64,000 nucleotides of DNA from an uncultured Bacteroidales bacterium (lineage in GTDB: Bacteria; Bacteroidota; Bacteroidia; Bacteroidales; Bacteroidaceae): the NCBI GenBank assembly GCA_902778625.1, contig CACYYM010000030.1, positions 35,651-99,650 of the forward strand. The letters run 5' to 3'. Below, one piece after another: positions 43,545 through 51,046 of this stretch (position 1 is the stretch's first letter; every line of letters begins with the position of its first letter). The position numbers and the translations under genes are program-made. The notes beneath the pieces were generated by a model. That model saw only the letters and a list, made by a program, of their open reading frames with translations, ran no database searches and was not told the origin of the DNA.

Positions 43545-44519
43545 TCATTGTTTGTGGCGGTATTGTTGAATGATTTGGCCGCCGTAGTTTTGTTTGCTTT
43601 CCAATTGCTCATCCTTGAGGATTGGAGCACTTACCCCTTCGCCTAAACAGAAAGGAGCAGTCTCGAGTCGAGCTTCGTCCCAAAGTCCTTTATCGATGAA
43701 ACTTTGCAACAATTTTGCTCCACCTTCCACGAGAAGACTCTGAATGCCTCGAGAATAAAGATCTTGCAAAATCTCTTCAATATTTTCTTCCAAATAGATA
43801 TGCGTAGGTGTGCTTCCGTCTTTTAAGTGAAGGGTGGGCGGAAGAATGTTGTTGTGGTCGATGGTAAGTCGCAAAGGGTTCTGTCCGGACCAGAGTCTTG
43901 TGGTGAGCGTCGGATTGTCCTGTAGAGCAGTATTCGTGCCAACGAGGATTGCTCCGCATCGTGCCCTCATTCGATGCACAAGTGTTTGTGTCAAGGCATT
44001 AGAGAAGGTGATCCTCTCGTCTCCTCCCATAATACCATCCCTGCTCTGTGCCCACTTTAAGGTGATCCACGGTCTGTGCTTCTCGTGGAAGGTGAAGAAG
44101 CGGCGGTTCAGTTCGCGACACTCCTTCTCGAGCACGCCGACCTGTACTTCTAGGCCTGCATCTTGTAGTTTCTTGATACCCAAGCCATTGACCTTTGCAA
44201 ACGGGTCGGTGCATCCGATGACGGCTCGCCTGATGCCGCTCTGGATGATGAGGTCGGCACAGGGCGGCGTCTTGCCGTAATGGGCACATGGCTCAAGGCT
44301 GACGTAGATGGTGCTGCGGCCGAGGAGGTGCTTCTCCCTGACACTGCCGATGGCATTCACCTCAGCATGAGGTCCGCCACAACGGCGGTGAAAGCCCTCG
44401 CCGATGATGCGTCCGTCGCAGACCACAACGGCTCCAACCATCGGATTGGGCGCAGCTCCGGCCTCTCCGCATCGCGCCAATTGCAGGCATCGCCGCATGT
44501 ACTCTATATCATCACTCAT
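43545..44519 (-). CDS. ribD: bifunctional riboflavin deaminase/reductase
   Basis: 324 residues: the deaminase domain has zinc ligands HAEVNAI and PCAHYGKTPPCADLI, the reductase domain TLKWAQSRDG, ILVGTNTALQDNPTLTTR, SLLVEGGAKLLQSFI. It catalyses the second and third steps of riboflavin synthesis. The start MSDDIEYM (44519) is preferred to 44531 because the deaminase helix follows directly. It is divergent from prmC with a 54-bp gap that is mostly a heptad array. Confidence 0.95.
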   Translation of the reverse strand: MSDDIEYMRRCLQLARCGEAGAAPNPMVGAVVVCDGRIIGEGFHRRCGGPHAEVNAIGSVREKHLLGRSTIYVSLEPCAHYGKTPPCADLIIQSGIRRAVIGCTDPFAKVNGLGIKKLQDAGLEVQVGVLEKECRELNRRFFTFHEKHRPWITLKWAQSRDGIMGGDERITFSNALTQTLVHRMRARCGAILVGTNTALQDNPTLTTRLWSGQNPLRLTIDHNNILPPTLHLKDGSTPTHIYLEENIEEILQDLYSRGIQSLLVEGGAKLLQSFIDKGLWDEARLETAPFCLGEGVSAPILKDEQLESKQNYGGQIIQQYRHKQ

Positions 44520-44525
44520 AATATT

Positions 44526-44553
44526 TTTCACTTTTCACTTTTCACTTTTCACT
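44526..44553. repeat. heptad array in the ribD-prmC divergent gap
   Basis: Four units TTTCACT in tandem, ending 8 bp before the prmC -7 box, so the -33 position is repeat DNA. Confidence 0.85.
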
Positions 44554-44561
44554 TTTCTTTG

Positions 44562-44569
44562 TATCTTTG
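44562..44569 (+). promoter_or_regulatory. prmC-recX promoter -7 box
   Basis: TATCTTTG, 4 bp before the ATG of prmC: a near-leaderless transcript. Confidence 0.7.
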
Positions 44570-44573
44570 CAGC

Positions 44574-45461
44574 ATGAATGCACTGCAGAAGTTACAGCAG
44601 AGATACGGTTCGGGCGAGGGCAGAGCGCTCTACGAACTCATCATGGAGCGGCGTTTCGGCCTCTCTCGCACAGACATTCTCCTTGGCAAAGATACGACAT
44701 TATCGGCAAAGGACAATGAAGAGTTGCAAATAATTGTGGATAGAGTGGCGAAAGGCGAGCCTGTGCAGTATGTTTTGGGCAGTGAGGAGTTCTGCGGAAG
44801 GACATTTCTCGTCCGTCCGGGCGTGCTTATCCCCAGGCCCGAGACGCAGCAACTCGTCCGTCTCGTCCGTCAGAATGTCCCTATAGGAAGCACGGTTCTC
44901 GACATCGGGACAGGCAGCGGCTGCATCGCCATCACGCTGGCTCTGGCCGGCTATAAGGTGACGGCCCTCGATGTCTCGGACGAGGCTCTTGCCGTTGCAA
45001 AGCAGAATGCCGAGCGGCTCGGCGCAGAGGTGGAGCTCGTGAAGGGAGATATCCTTAGGAATGAAGAATTAAGAATTAAGAATAAAGTAGCATCGTGTGA
45101 CATGATGGCGGCTGCAAATTCTTCATTCTTCATTCTTCATTCTTCATTTGACTGCATCGTTAGCAACCCTCCCTACATCTGCGAGAGCGAGGCTGCAATG
45201 ATGGACGCGAATGTGCTCGACCACGAGCCGCATTTGGCGCTCTTTGTCCCGGACGACGACCCGCTACTCTTCTACAAGGCCATCAGCGAGTTTGGGCAGG
45301 AATATCTTGCCGACTCGGGGCTGCTCTTCTTCGAGGTCAACAGGGCATACGCCGAGCAAGTGGCCGAACTCCTCCTGCAAAAAGGCTACGAAGATGCGAA
45401 GGTAGTAAAGGATAATTACGAAAACAATCGGTTTGTATGGGCAAGAAAGATTCAGGACTAA
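44574..45461 (+). CDS. prmC: peptide chain release factor glutamine methyltransferase, with repeat insertion
   Basis: 295 residues: a helical N-terminal domain (to about 75), YVLGSEEFCGRTFLVRPGVLIPRPETQ, SAM motif VLDIGTGSGCIAI at 108-120, and catalytic NPPY at 198-201. It methylates the GGQ glutamine of release factors. Residues about 162-191 (RNEELRIKNKVASCDMM... to FILHSS), just before DCIVSNPPY, are encoded by an inverted pair of heptad arrays and are absent from ordinary PrmC. The Met at 44574 is chosen because the -7 box lies upstream; the longer frame is a shadow of ribD. Confidence 0.94.
   Translation: MNALQKLQQRYGSGEGRALYELIMERRFGLSRTDILLGKDTTLSAKDNEELQIIVDRVAKGEPVQYVLGSEEFCGRTFLVRPGVLIPRPETQQLVRLVRQNVPIGSTVLDIGTGSGCIAITLALAGYKVTALDVSDEALAVAKQNAERLGAEVELVKGDILRNEELRIKNKVASCDMMAAANSSFFILHSSFDCIVSNPPYICESEAAMMDANVLDHEPHLALFVPDDDPLLFYKAISEFGQEYLADSGLLFFEVNRAYAEQVAELLLQKGYEDAKVVKDNYENNRFVWARKIQD
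45059..45150. repeat. inverted heptad element inserted in prmC
   Basis: Left arm 45059-45086, GAATTAA-type units. Right arm 45116-45150, ATTCTTC x4. The arms are roughly complementary with a 30-bp spacer. It adds about 30 codons in frame between two conserved PrmC blocks. Confidence 0.85.
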
Positions 45462-45922
45462 TGCCGAAGGAGGTTGCTCTGGGAAAGGCAACGGCTCTTT
45501 GCAGCCAGAGTGAGCATTGCAAGGCTCAGATTATGGAGAAGCTATCGTTGTGGGGCGTCTCGGTTCAGGACGCGTACAACATCATGGACTATCTCGAGAA
45601 GGAGAAGTACATCGACAACAAGCGCTTTGCCCGAGCCTATTGCCACGACAAGTTCTGCTACAACCATTGGGGCCGCATCAAGATAAGGCAAATGCTCCGG
45701 CACCTCCGCCTCAGCGATGAAGAAATAGAGGAAGGAATGCAGGCAATCAACGACGACGACTATCTCGAGGCATTGAACGATGTCCTTCGTGCCAAGGATC
45801 GTACCCTCCGCGAAAAGGACATCTACCTTCGCAAAGGCAAACTCGTCCGCCACCTCCTCTCGCGAGGTTTCGAGACAGACCTCGACCTCGATGCCGTCGA
45901 TGCGTACCTGAAGTTAGGGTAG
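45437..45922 (+). CDS. recX: RecX family regulator of RecA
   Basis: 161 residues, three RecX three-helix repeats: ALCSQSEHCKAQIMEKLSLWGV, YLEKEKYIDNKRFARAYCHDKFCYNHWGRIKIRQMLRHLRL, KLVRHLLSRGFETDLDLDAV. It dampens RecA filament growth. It overlaps prmC by 25 bp. Confidence 0.92.
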   Translation: MGKKDSGLMPKEVALGKATALCSQSEHCKAQIMEKLSLWGVSVQDAYNIMDYLEKEKYIDNKRFARAYCHDKFCYNHWGRIKIRQMLRHLRLSDEEIEEGMQAINDDDYLEALNDVLRAKDRTLREKDIYLRKGKLVRHLLSRGFETDLDLDAVDAYLKLG

Positions 45923-45932
45923 GGCACAAAAA

Positions 45933-45966
45933 AACTCCTGCCGCTTCGTGTGGAGCAGCAGGAGTT
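45933..45966 (-). terminator. terminator between recX and the GGGtGRT gene
   Basis: AACTCCTGC (45933-45941) pairs with GCAGGAGTT (45958-45966); on the minus strand the hairpin is followed by seven T. It serves the minus-strand operon ending at 45990 and may also stop recX transcripts. Confidence 0.8.
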
Positions 45967-45989
45967 GAAGGTGTGAAAGATAAATCTTA

Positions 45990-46965
45990 TTACTTCTTAT
46001 TGAGGTACAGGTCAGCCTGAACTGCGCAAGCAACAGAGCAACCTACCATCGGGTTGTTGCCGATGCCGAGGAAGCCCATCATCTCAACGTGAGCGGGCAC
46101 TGAGCTTGAGCCTGCAAACTGAGCGAGGACCTGCTGCCATGTTGTCGGGGTGAAGGGTACGACCTGTACCGCCACCGCTGGCTACGCTGAAGTAAGCCTT
46201 ACCAGCACGGATGCGCTCCTTCTTGTAGGTACCTGCAACGGGATGCTGGAAACGAGTGGGGTTGGTAGAGTTACCTGTGATGCTGACGTCAACGTCTTCC
46301 TTCCAAAGGATGGCAACACCTTCGCGAACGTCGTCTGCACCGTAGCAGTTCACGGCTGCACGAGGACCGTTGCTGTAAGGAATGCGCTTCACTTCCTTCA
46401 GTTCGCCAGTGAAGTAATCGAACTGTGTCTGCACGTATGTGAAGCCGTTGATGCGGCTGATGATCATGGCTGCGTCCTTGCCCAGGCCGTTGAGGATGCA
46501 ACGGAGGGGCTTGTCGGCTGGTCTTGACTTGTTGGCCATCTGAGCAATCTTGATGGCACCTTCGGCAGCTGCGAAGCTCTCGTGACCTGCCAGGAAAGCA
46601 AAGCACTTTGTCTCGGGGCTGAGCAGACGAGCTGCGAGCTCGCCGTGGCCAATACCTACCTTGCGGTCGTCAGCAACAGAGCCTGGAATGCAGAAGCTCT
46701 GCAGACCTTCGCCGATGTAGTTGGCTGCCTCTACGGCATCCTTTGCCTTCTCCTTCAGAGCGATAGCGGTACCTACTACGTAAGCCCACTTAGCGTTCTC
46801 GAAGCAAATCATCTGTGTCTCTTCGCAAGTCTTGTAGGGGTCAAGGCCTGCAGCCTCGCAAATCTGGTTGGCTTCTTCAATAGAAGCAATACCATGTTTG
46901 TTCAAGCAAGCAAGTATCTGCTTGATTCGACGGTCTTGTGACTCGAATTTCACTTCACGTATCAT
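45990..46965 (-). pseudogene. GGGtGRT-family protein gene, frameshifted by a 19-bp insertion
   Basis: Residues 1-280 read well (MIREVKFESQDRRIKQILACLNKHGI, CILNGLGKDAAMIISRINGF, SVASGGGTGRTLHPDNMAAGP) and then the frame runs into a stop at 46084. The expected C-terminus (VPAHVEMMGFLGIGNNPMVG to NKK) continues in another frame to 45990. At 46099-46124 ACTGAGC occurs twice 19 bp apart; removing 19 bp restores MAAGPRSVPAHVEMMGF. The family is conserved next to NifU-like proteins in Bacteroidetes and Firmicutes, function unknown. It is either a real lesion, a slippage variant in part of the population, or an assembly error. Confidence 0.85.
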
Positions 46966-46976
46966 AATCTTTCCTC

Positions 46977-47591
46977 CTATTCTTTACGTGGGTCAATACT
47001 CTTCACTGCACCGTCCTCGGCTTTTGTGCGACCGTAAGTGCCAGTGACACTCTTCAGGGCTTCGTCGGCAGGAACGCCTTTCTTGATGGCATCCATGAAC
47101 TTGCCCATGTGAACGAACTCGTAACCGCAAACCTGGTCGTCCTTGTCGAGGTACATCTTTGTGATGTAGCCCTCGGTGAGCTGCAGGTAGCGTGTGCCCT
47201 TAACCTTGGTACCATAGAGGGTACCAGTCTGAGAGATGAGGCCCTTGCCCAGGTCTTCCAGACCAGCACCAATCATCAAGCCACCTTCTGAGAAAGCGCT
47301 CTGTGTGCGACCATAGACAATCTGGAGGAAGAGCTCGCGCATAGCGGTGTTGATGGCATCGCAAACCAGGTCGGTGTTGAGTGCCTCGAGGATGGTCTTG
47401 CCGGGAAGAATCTCACTTGCCATAGCAGCAGAATGAGTCATACCAGAGCAACCGATAGTCTCTACGAGAGCCTCTTCGATAACGCCGTCCTTCACGTTGA
47501 GCGTCAGCTTGCAAGCGCCCTGCTGAGGAGCACCATGGTTGGGACCCTTGGCCACACAACACATGTTTTGTACTTCGTGTGAATAAACCAT
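46977..47591 (-). CDS. NifU-like iron-sulphur scaffold partner of GGGtGRT protein
   Basis: 204 residues: NifU-like N-terminal fold (KLTLNVKDGVIEEALVETIGCSGMTHSAAMASEILPGKTILEA, with conserved Cys in GCSG), NTAMRELFLQIVYGRTQSAFSEGGL, and a C-terminal extension ending in DPRKE. It is 11 bp upstream of the GGGtGRT gene. A Cys pair near the N-terminus (MCCVAKG) may bind a metal. The physiological role is unknown. Confidence 0.85.
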   Translation of the reverse strand: MVYSHEVQNMCCVAKGPNHGAPQQGACKLTLNVKDGVIEEALVETIGCSGMTHSAAMASEILPGKTILEALNTDLVCDAINTAMRELFLQIVYGRTQSAFSEGGLMIGAGLEDLGKGLISQTGTLYGTKVKGTRYLQLTEGYITKMYLDKDDQVCGYEFVHMGKFMDAIKKGVPADEALKSVTGTYGRTKAEDGAVKSIDPRKE

Positions 47592-47609
47592 AGATGTTGA
47601 ACTTTTAAG

Positions 47610-47675
47610 TGTTTATTGTTTATTGTTTATTGAGACTTTTGACTTTTAATGTTCAATGGTCAATGTTCAATGGTC
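47610..47675. repeat. two heptad arrays between dapA and the NifU-like gene
   Basis: TGTTTAT x3 (47610-47630), then AATGTTC / AATGGTC alternating x4 (47648-47675). They fill the 82-bp gap, and the second touches the dapA stop codon. No promoter box is visible here. Confidence 0.82.
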
Positions 47676-48561
47676 AGTATCCCAACTCCTTCACTATTTG
47701 GCTTATCTTTTCCATCGTGGTGAGTCGGGTGGGGACGAGGGGCAGACGGAGGACATTCTGTATCATTCCCATCTCGCTGAGCATGGCCTTCACGCCTGCT
47801 GGGTTGCCATCGACGAAGAGCAGCTTGAACAGCTCTGTGAACTTGTGGTGAATGGTCAGCGACGAACTGTACTCTCCTCTGAGAGCAAGTCGTACCATGC
47901 GGCTGAACTCGGCTGGCAAGGCGTTGCCAATCACGCTGATGACGCCTACTGCCCCAAGGGTGATGAGCGGGAAGGTGATGCCATCGTCGCCACTAATCAC
48001 GTCGAAGTGCTGCGGCTTGTCCTTGATGATGTCGTCCATCTGTGTGATGTTGCCGCTTGCCTCCTTGATAGCTACGATATTCTCGAACTCGCGAGCCAGT
48101 CGGAGCGTTGTCTCAGCCGTCATGTTGACGCCAGTTCTGCCAGGCACATTGTAGAGCACGACAGGCACTGGACTTACCTTTGCTATTGCTGCGAAGTGTT
48201 GGTAGAGGCCTTCTTGCGAGGGCTTGTTGTAGTAGGGACAGACGCTCAGCACGCCATCGATACCCTTCCAATCTTCGTTTTGTAACTCATCCAGGATGGC
48301 AGCCGTATTGTTGCCGCCGCATCCCATCAGCAGGGGCACACGGCCAGCCACACGTTCCACCAAGCGTTCCTTCAACAATCTTTTCTCTTCGCGGCTCAGC
48401 GTCGGCGTCTCGGCGGTGGTGCCCATGATGCAGAGGAAGTCAACCCTTCCCTTTATCTGGTACTCCACCAGTCGGTCGAGCGCGTCGAAGTCGATACTCC
48501 CATCTGTCTGAAAGGGAGTGATGAGAGCGACGCCAAGCCCGCGGAATTTATTTTGTGCCAT
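47674..48561 (-). CDS. dapA: 4-hydroxy-tetrahydrodipicolinate synthase
   Basis: 295 residues, TIM barrel: GTTAETPTL, YYNKPSQEGLYQHF, VVLYNVPGRTG (Tyr of the proton relay), VAIKEASGN with the Schiff-base Lys, ISGDDGITFP. It is the first step of lysine/DAP synthesis. A TAATTTTG -7 box lies 34 bp upstream. Confidence 0.97.
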   Translation of the reverse strand: MAQNKFRGLGVALITPFQTDGSIDFDALDRLVEYQIKGRVDFLCIMGTTAETPTLSREEKRLLKERLVERVAGRVPLLMGCGGNNTAAILDELQNEDWKGIDGVLSVCPYYNKPSQEGLYQHFAAIAKVSPVPVVLYNVPGRTGVNMTAETTLRLAREFENIVAIKEASGNITQMDDIIKDKPQHFDVISGDDGITFPLITLGAVGVISVIGNALPAEFSRMVRLALRGEYSSSLTIHHKFTELFKLLFVDGNPAGVKAMLSEMGMIQNVLRLPLVPTRLTTMEKISQIVKELGY

Positions 48562-48594
48562 AAATGGTCAAGTATGTCTTTTGTTATCGCGCTG

Positions 48595-48602
48595 CAAAAT
48601 TA
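48595..48602 (-). promoter_or_regulatory. dapA promoter -7 box
   Basis: TAATTTTG on the minus strand, 34 bp before the ATG; it abuts the left copy of the 33-bp direct repeat (48600-48632). Confidence 0.6.
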
Positions 48603-48632
48603 CAAAAATAAGTTGAGATAACAAAAAGAAAG
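48600..48632. repeat. direct repeat, left copy, flanking the four-helix-bundle gene
   Basis: TTACAAAAATAAGTTGAGAT and the adjoining AACAAAAAGAAAG recur at 49420-49452 with only two or three differences (1 bp shorter run). The pair brackets the 48659-49297 gene and its promoter. Confidence 0.8.
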
Positions 48633-48658
48633 AGGAAAAAAGAGAAAAACTTGTTGTT

Positions 48659-49297
48659 TTAGCTCTTGGGGTTGAGGGGTTTAGTAGGCTTTATGGGTTG
48701 ATTAGGTATTTGCTCATTAACCCCATTATACCCATTCATCCCATTCCTGTTCTGCCAGTCTTTGCGAGCACGATACATTTCTTCCTTGATGCCGCCTTTC
48801 TCGATGAAGTCACGCTTCTTCCATTCAATGAGGCCGCGAATAAGAACGTCGCATTGATGGATAAGCGTGATTGCGATGTTAGCGATGGTCTCATCAGAAC
48901 GCTCTTGAATCTTTTCTCGGTAAATAGCGGAATCGAGATGCTCTTTGCAAAAGGCGCGAGTCTGAATACATCGAGGGTCGTCGTATGCCCATTGCTCTAA
49001 TCCGCGAACTCGAAGATAATCCTCATAATCAAGGAGAAGTTCATGAAGTGAAGCACGATTTACATTTGTGAGCTTCAGCTCCATTTCGCGAGAAGTGATG
49101 CCGTCAATATTACCTTCTGCCAGGTTCTGTTTGCCAGATCGAGCAGCCTGAATCATTTGGTCAATGGTTCTGTCGCCAGATTTGAGGAACTTATGAGCAA
49201 AGAAGAACGTCACATCATAGATGCACTCCGCCTTTTGGAATGCCTTCAAAGTGCGATAGTTGTTGTCTTGCCGCAAGAAAGCTTTATCCTCGTTCAT
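48659..49297 (-). CDS. four-helix-bundle protein (IVP/S23-like)
   Basis: 212 residues: LKAFQKAECIYDVTFFFAHKF, GDRTIDQMIQAARSGKQNLAEGNIDG, LHELLLDYEDYLRVRG, IAITLIHQCDVLIRGLIEWKKRDF; this matches the four-helix-bundle family first known from 23S rRNA intervening sequences. The last 30 residues (NGMNGYNGVNEQIPNQP...) are low complexity, encoded by 9-bp words such as CCCATTCAT. Function is unknown; relatives move between genomes. It is flanked by direct repeats at 48600 and 49420. Confidence 0.85.
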   Translation of the reverse strand: MNEDKAFLRQDNNYRTLKAFQKAECIYDVTFFFAHKFLKSGDRTIDQMIQAARSGKQNLAEGNIDGITSREMELKLTNVNRASLHELLLDYEDYLRVRGLEQWAYDDPRCIQTRAFCKEHLDSAIYREKIQERSDETIANIAITLIHQCDVLIRGLIEWKKRDFIEKGGIKEEMYRARKDWQNRNGMNGYNGVNEQIPNQPIKPTKPLNPKS

Positions 49298-49326
49298 CTT
49301 ATTCAGAAATAACGTTCTTTTGTTCG

Positions 49327-49334
49327 CAAAGGTA
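49327..49334 (-). promoter_or_regulatory. promoter -7 box of the four-helix-bundle gene
   Basis: TACCTTTG on the minus strand, 30 bp before the ATG. Confidence 0.6.
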
Positions 49335-49419
49335 CGAAAAAACGAGCGAATTACAAAAAGAAAATCAAAAAGTTTTACTTTTTTATTTCCGAGTGTAGAA
49401 GTAGCTCGACAAAGTCAAG

Positions 49420-49452
49420 TTACAAAATAGTTGAGATAACAAAAAGAAAGAA
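49420..49452. repeat. direct repeat, right copy
   Basis: Near-identical to 48600-48632, about 820 bp away in the same orientation. From here to 49538 there is no gene; AACAAAAC / GTTTTGTT around CTCTGCAGAG (49484-49518) could be a weak terminator for the gene at 49539. Confidence 0.78.
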
Positions 49453-49538
49453 CAAAAAAGCACGATTATTTTAAAGACACTAAAACAAAACGACTCTGCA
49501 GAGCCTATCAGTTTTGTTAGAAATAGGATGAAACGGAT

Positions 49539-50234
49539 TTATTCCTTTGAAGGTATGTATGAAATATATGTTAATTCCGTCCCTGAAACATTTGCTGTTT
49601 GAAGTCCTACAATGGTTGTCGTTTTGTCCTTAGTATATCCATCAGAATACATAACTATATCACCTACAATACTAAGTGGACTAAATCGCTCAACCAAATG
49701 ATTACCAGCGATTGTAAATGATAACAAATCCAAATAAACATCTATGCGCGATAGTTTCTCATTAGTAAAATTATAAGTCAGCAAGCACGAATTACCTCCT
49801 ATTGAATAGTCATATGCTAACATTGCTGAGGAACTAGATGATTTGAGAGAATGAGATTCTTTTGATATAATTGTTGATTTAGATACCCCCCATTCAAGAA
49901 TAGGATCGTCATAAAGAATGACCTTAGGAATAATTGTAACATTGCAAGTTGCAGTATTCTTGCCATTTGAGGCACTAATGGTAGTTGTTCCAACATGACC
50001 TCCTCTTACAAGACCCTTTGAGTCGACCGTTGCTACGAACTCATTTGAAGATTCCCATGTTACAACGTTAGATCCATTTAATTGATACGTACTATTATAA
50101 TACATAGAAATGCTGGATGGAGTTATAGATGGAGTAATTGACGGACTAATATCACCATCTTCGTCTTTCGAACAGGATGTAAAACTAATGCTAACTAACA
50201 CAAGCATTAGCACCAAAAAGTTTTTCCTTTCCAT
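49539..50234 (-). CDS. lipoprotein with Big_2-type domain
   Basis: 231 residues: lipoprotein signal (MERKNFLVLMLVLVSISFTSC), a Ser/Thr/Pro linker (SPSITPSITPSS), one Ig-like Big_2 domain (ISMYYNSTYQLNGSNVVTWESSNEFVATVDSKGLVRGGHVGTTTISAS), then about 120 residues without a recognisable family. Base composition is clearly more AT-rich than the neighbours, suggesting recent acquisition. Probably surface exposed. No close promoter box was found. Confidence 0.8.
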   Translation of the reverse strand: MERKNFLVLMLVLVSISFTSCSKDEDGDISPSITPSITPSSISMYYNSTYQLNGSNVVTWESSNEFVATVDSKGLVRGGHVGTTTISASNGKNTATCNVTIIPKVILYDDPILEWGVSKSTIISKESHSLKSSSSSAMLAYDYSIGGNSCLLTYNFTNEKLSRIDVYLDLLSFTIAGNHLVERFSPLSIVGDIVMYSDGYTKDKTTTIVGLQTANVSGTELTYISYIPSKE

Positions 50235-50310
50235 TTTGTTTTGAACGTTTATATGCCATCGTTCTTCGGCTCTAATATTGTTTTAATAAAATGTAATATT
50301 CGTATTAGAG

Positions 50311-50488
50311 TCTGCGCACAAATACAAAGAAAAGGCGCAGGACTTTTGCCATACACCTTGGAGGTTCACCACAAACCTGTACACGATACGGAAAGCCTAC
50401 GCCCATAAGGCGGCCCATTCGTGTACATTTGCTCTTTTTGGAGTGGTGATTTCCAAGGATGTGAGCAATATGTCTGCATCTTTGATGC
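50311..50488 (-). ncRNA. structured small RNA, 6S-RNA-like
   Basis: The minus strand starts with hairpin GCATC-AAA-GATGC (50488-50476). A long interrupted helix follows: TTGC/GCAA, CCTTGGA (50458-50452) with TCCAAGG (50362-50356), and TCACCAC (50449-50443) with GTGGTGA (50372-50366). Then comes an asymmetric central bubble (15 nt on one side, 5 nt on the other), TGTACACGA/TCGTGTACA, and a GC-rich terminal hairpin. The last stem is CTGCGC/GCGCAG at 50340-50312. A rod with one large bubble is the 6S RNA (ssrS) plan, but I cannot test the family assignment. A promoter lies directly upstream. A 94-codon ORF in this strand is not protein-like. Confidence 0.7.
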
Positions 50489-50493
50489 GAGTG

Positions 50494-50523
50494 CAAAGTT
50501 ATGAAAAAGAATTCAAATACAAA
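50494..50523 (-). promoter_or_regulatory. promoter of the structured RNA
   Basis: TTTG (50523-50520), 18 bp, TAACTTTG (50501-50494); expected start at about 50488, exactly where the first hairpin begins. Confidence 0.75.
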
Positions 50524-50585
50524 AGACTTTCCCAACTTTTTTGATGAAAAGTCGGTAATCCCTCGAAAACGAGAAGAAATCAAAA

Positions 50586-50905
50586 ACACTCGTCACTCAT
50601 CAGGTTTAGGGTTTAATGCAAAGATTATCAGCAATATAGAACCTGACGAGTGGCCTGATGAGTGATGATGAGTTGTCAGGAACTCATCAGGGTTTTACCT
50701 TTTGACTGTCAAATAATTAGGACGAAATATGATGAGTGACGAGTAAAATGCAAAACACTCTTCACTCTACACCAACTCCTTGTAAGGAGCTTATATACAA
50801 TAGGATATAGCGGTGAAGAGTGGGTGATGAGTGGTGTAGAGCTCTACATCCTTGTTATTTGCTGAGATTCAATCAAATATGGCGGTCTGGTGTAGAGTGA
50901 AGGGG
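50586..50905. repeat. non-coding stretch of heptad words with inverted pairs
   Basis: Words such as ACTCGTC/ACTCATC, CACTCTT/CACTCTA and GTGAAGA/GTGGGTG run in 7-bp steps. CACTCATCAGG (50595-50605) recurs inverted as CCTGATGAGTG (50653-50663), and ACACTCTTCACTCTACACC (near 50754) recurs inverted in diverged form at 50812 and 50889. No ORF is supported between 50490 and 51020. Confidence 0.65.
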
Positions 50906-50992
50906 ACTTAGCCTACATATTGTATGCATAGATGTTACATTTACATTTGTTGTACAAGACACTTTTTCCTGTGAATATAGTTGCCAATTCAC

Positions 50993-51023
50993 TTGCACAA
51001 TTTATGGGAATGTTGTATATTTG
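50993..51023 (+). promoter_or_regulatory. promoter of the GxGYxYP gene
   Basis: TTG (50993-50995), 20 bp, TATATTTG (51016-51023). It covers the TTG at 51021, which therefore cannot be the start codon. Confidence 0.65.
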
Positions 51024-51046
51024 CATCTGAAATCTACAACCTGTAA

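Noticed and set aside
48659..49297. Four-helix-bundle gene as a diversity-generating-retroelement accessory protein
   Set aside because: No reverse transcriptase, template repeat or variable region in the window.
50305..50589. 94-codon minus-strand ORF
   Set aside because: It lies over the structured RNA, starts upstream of the promoter box and is not protein-like.
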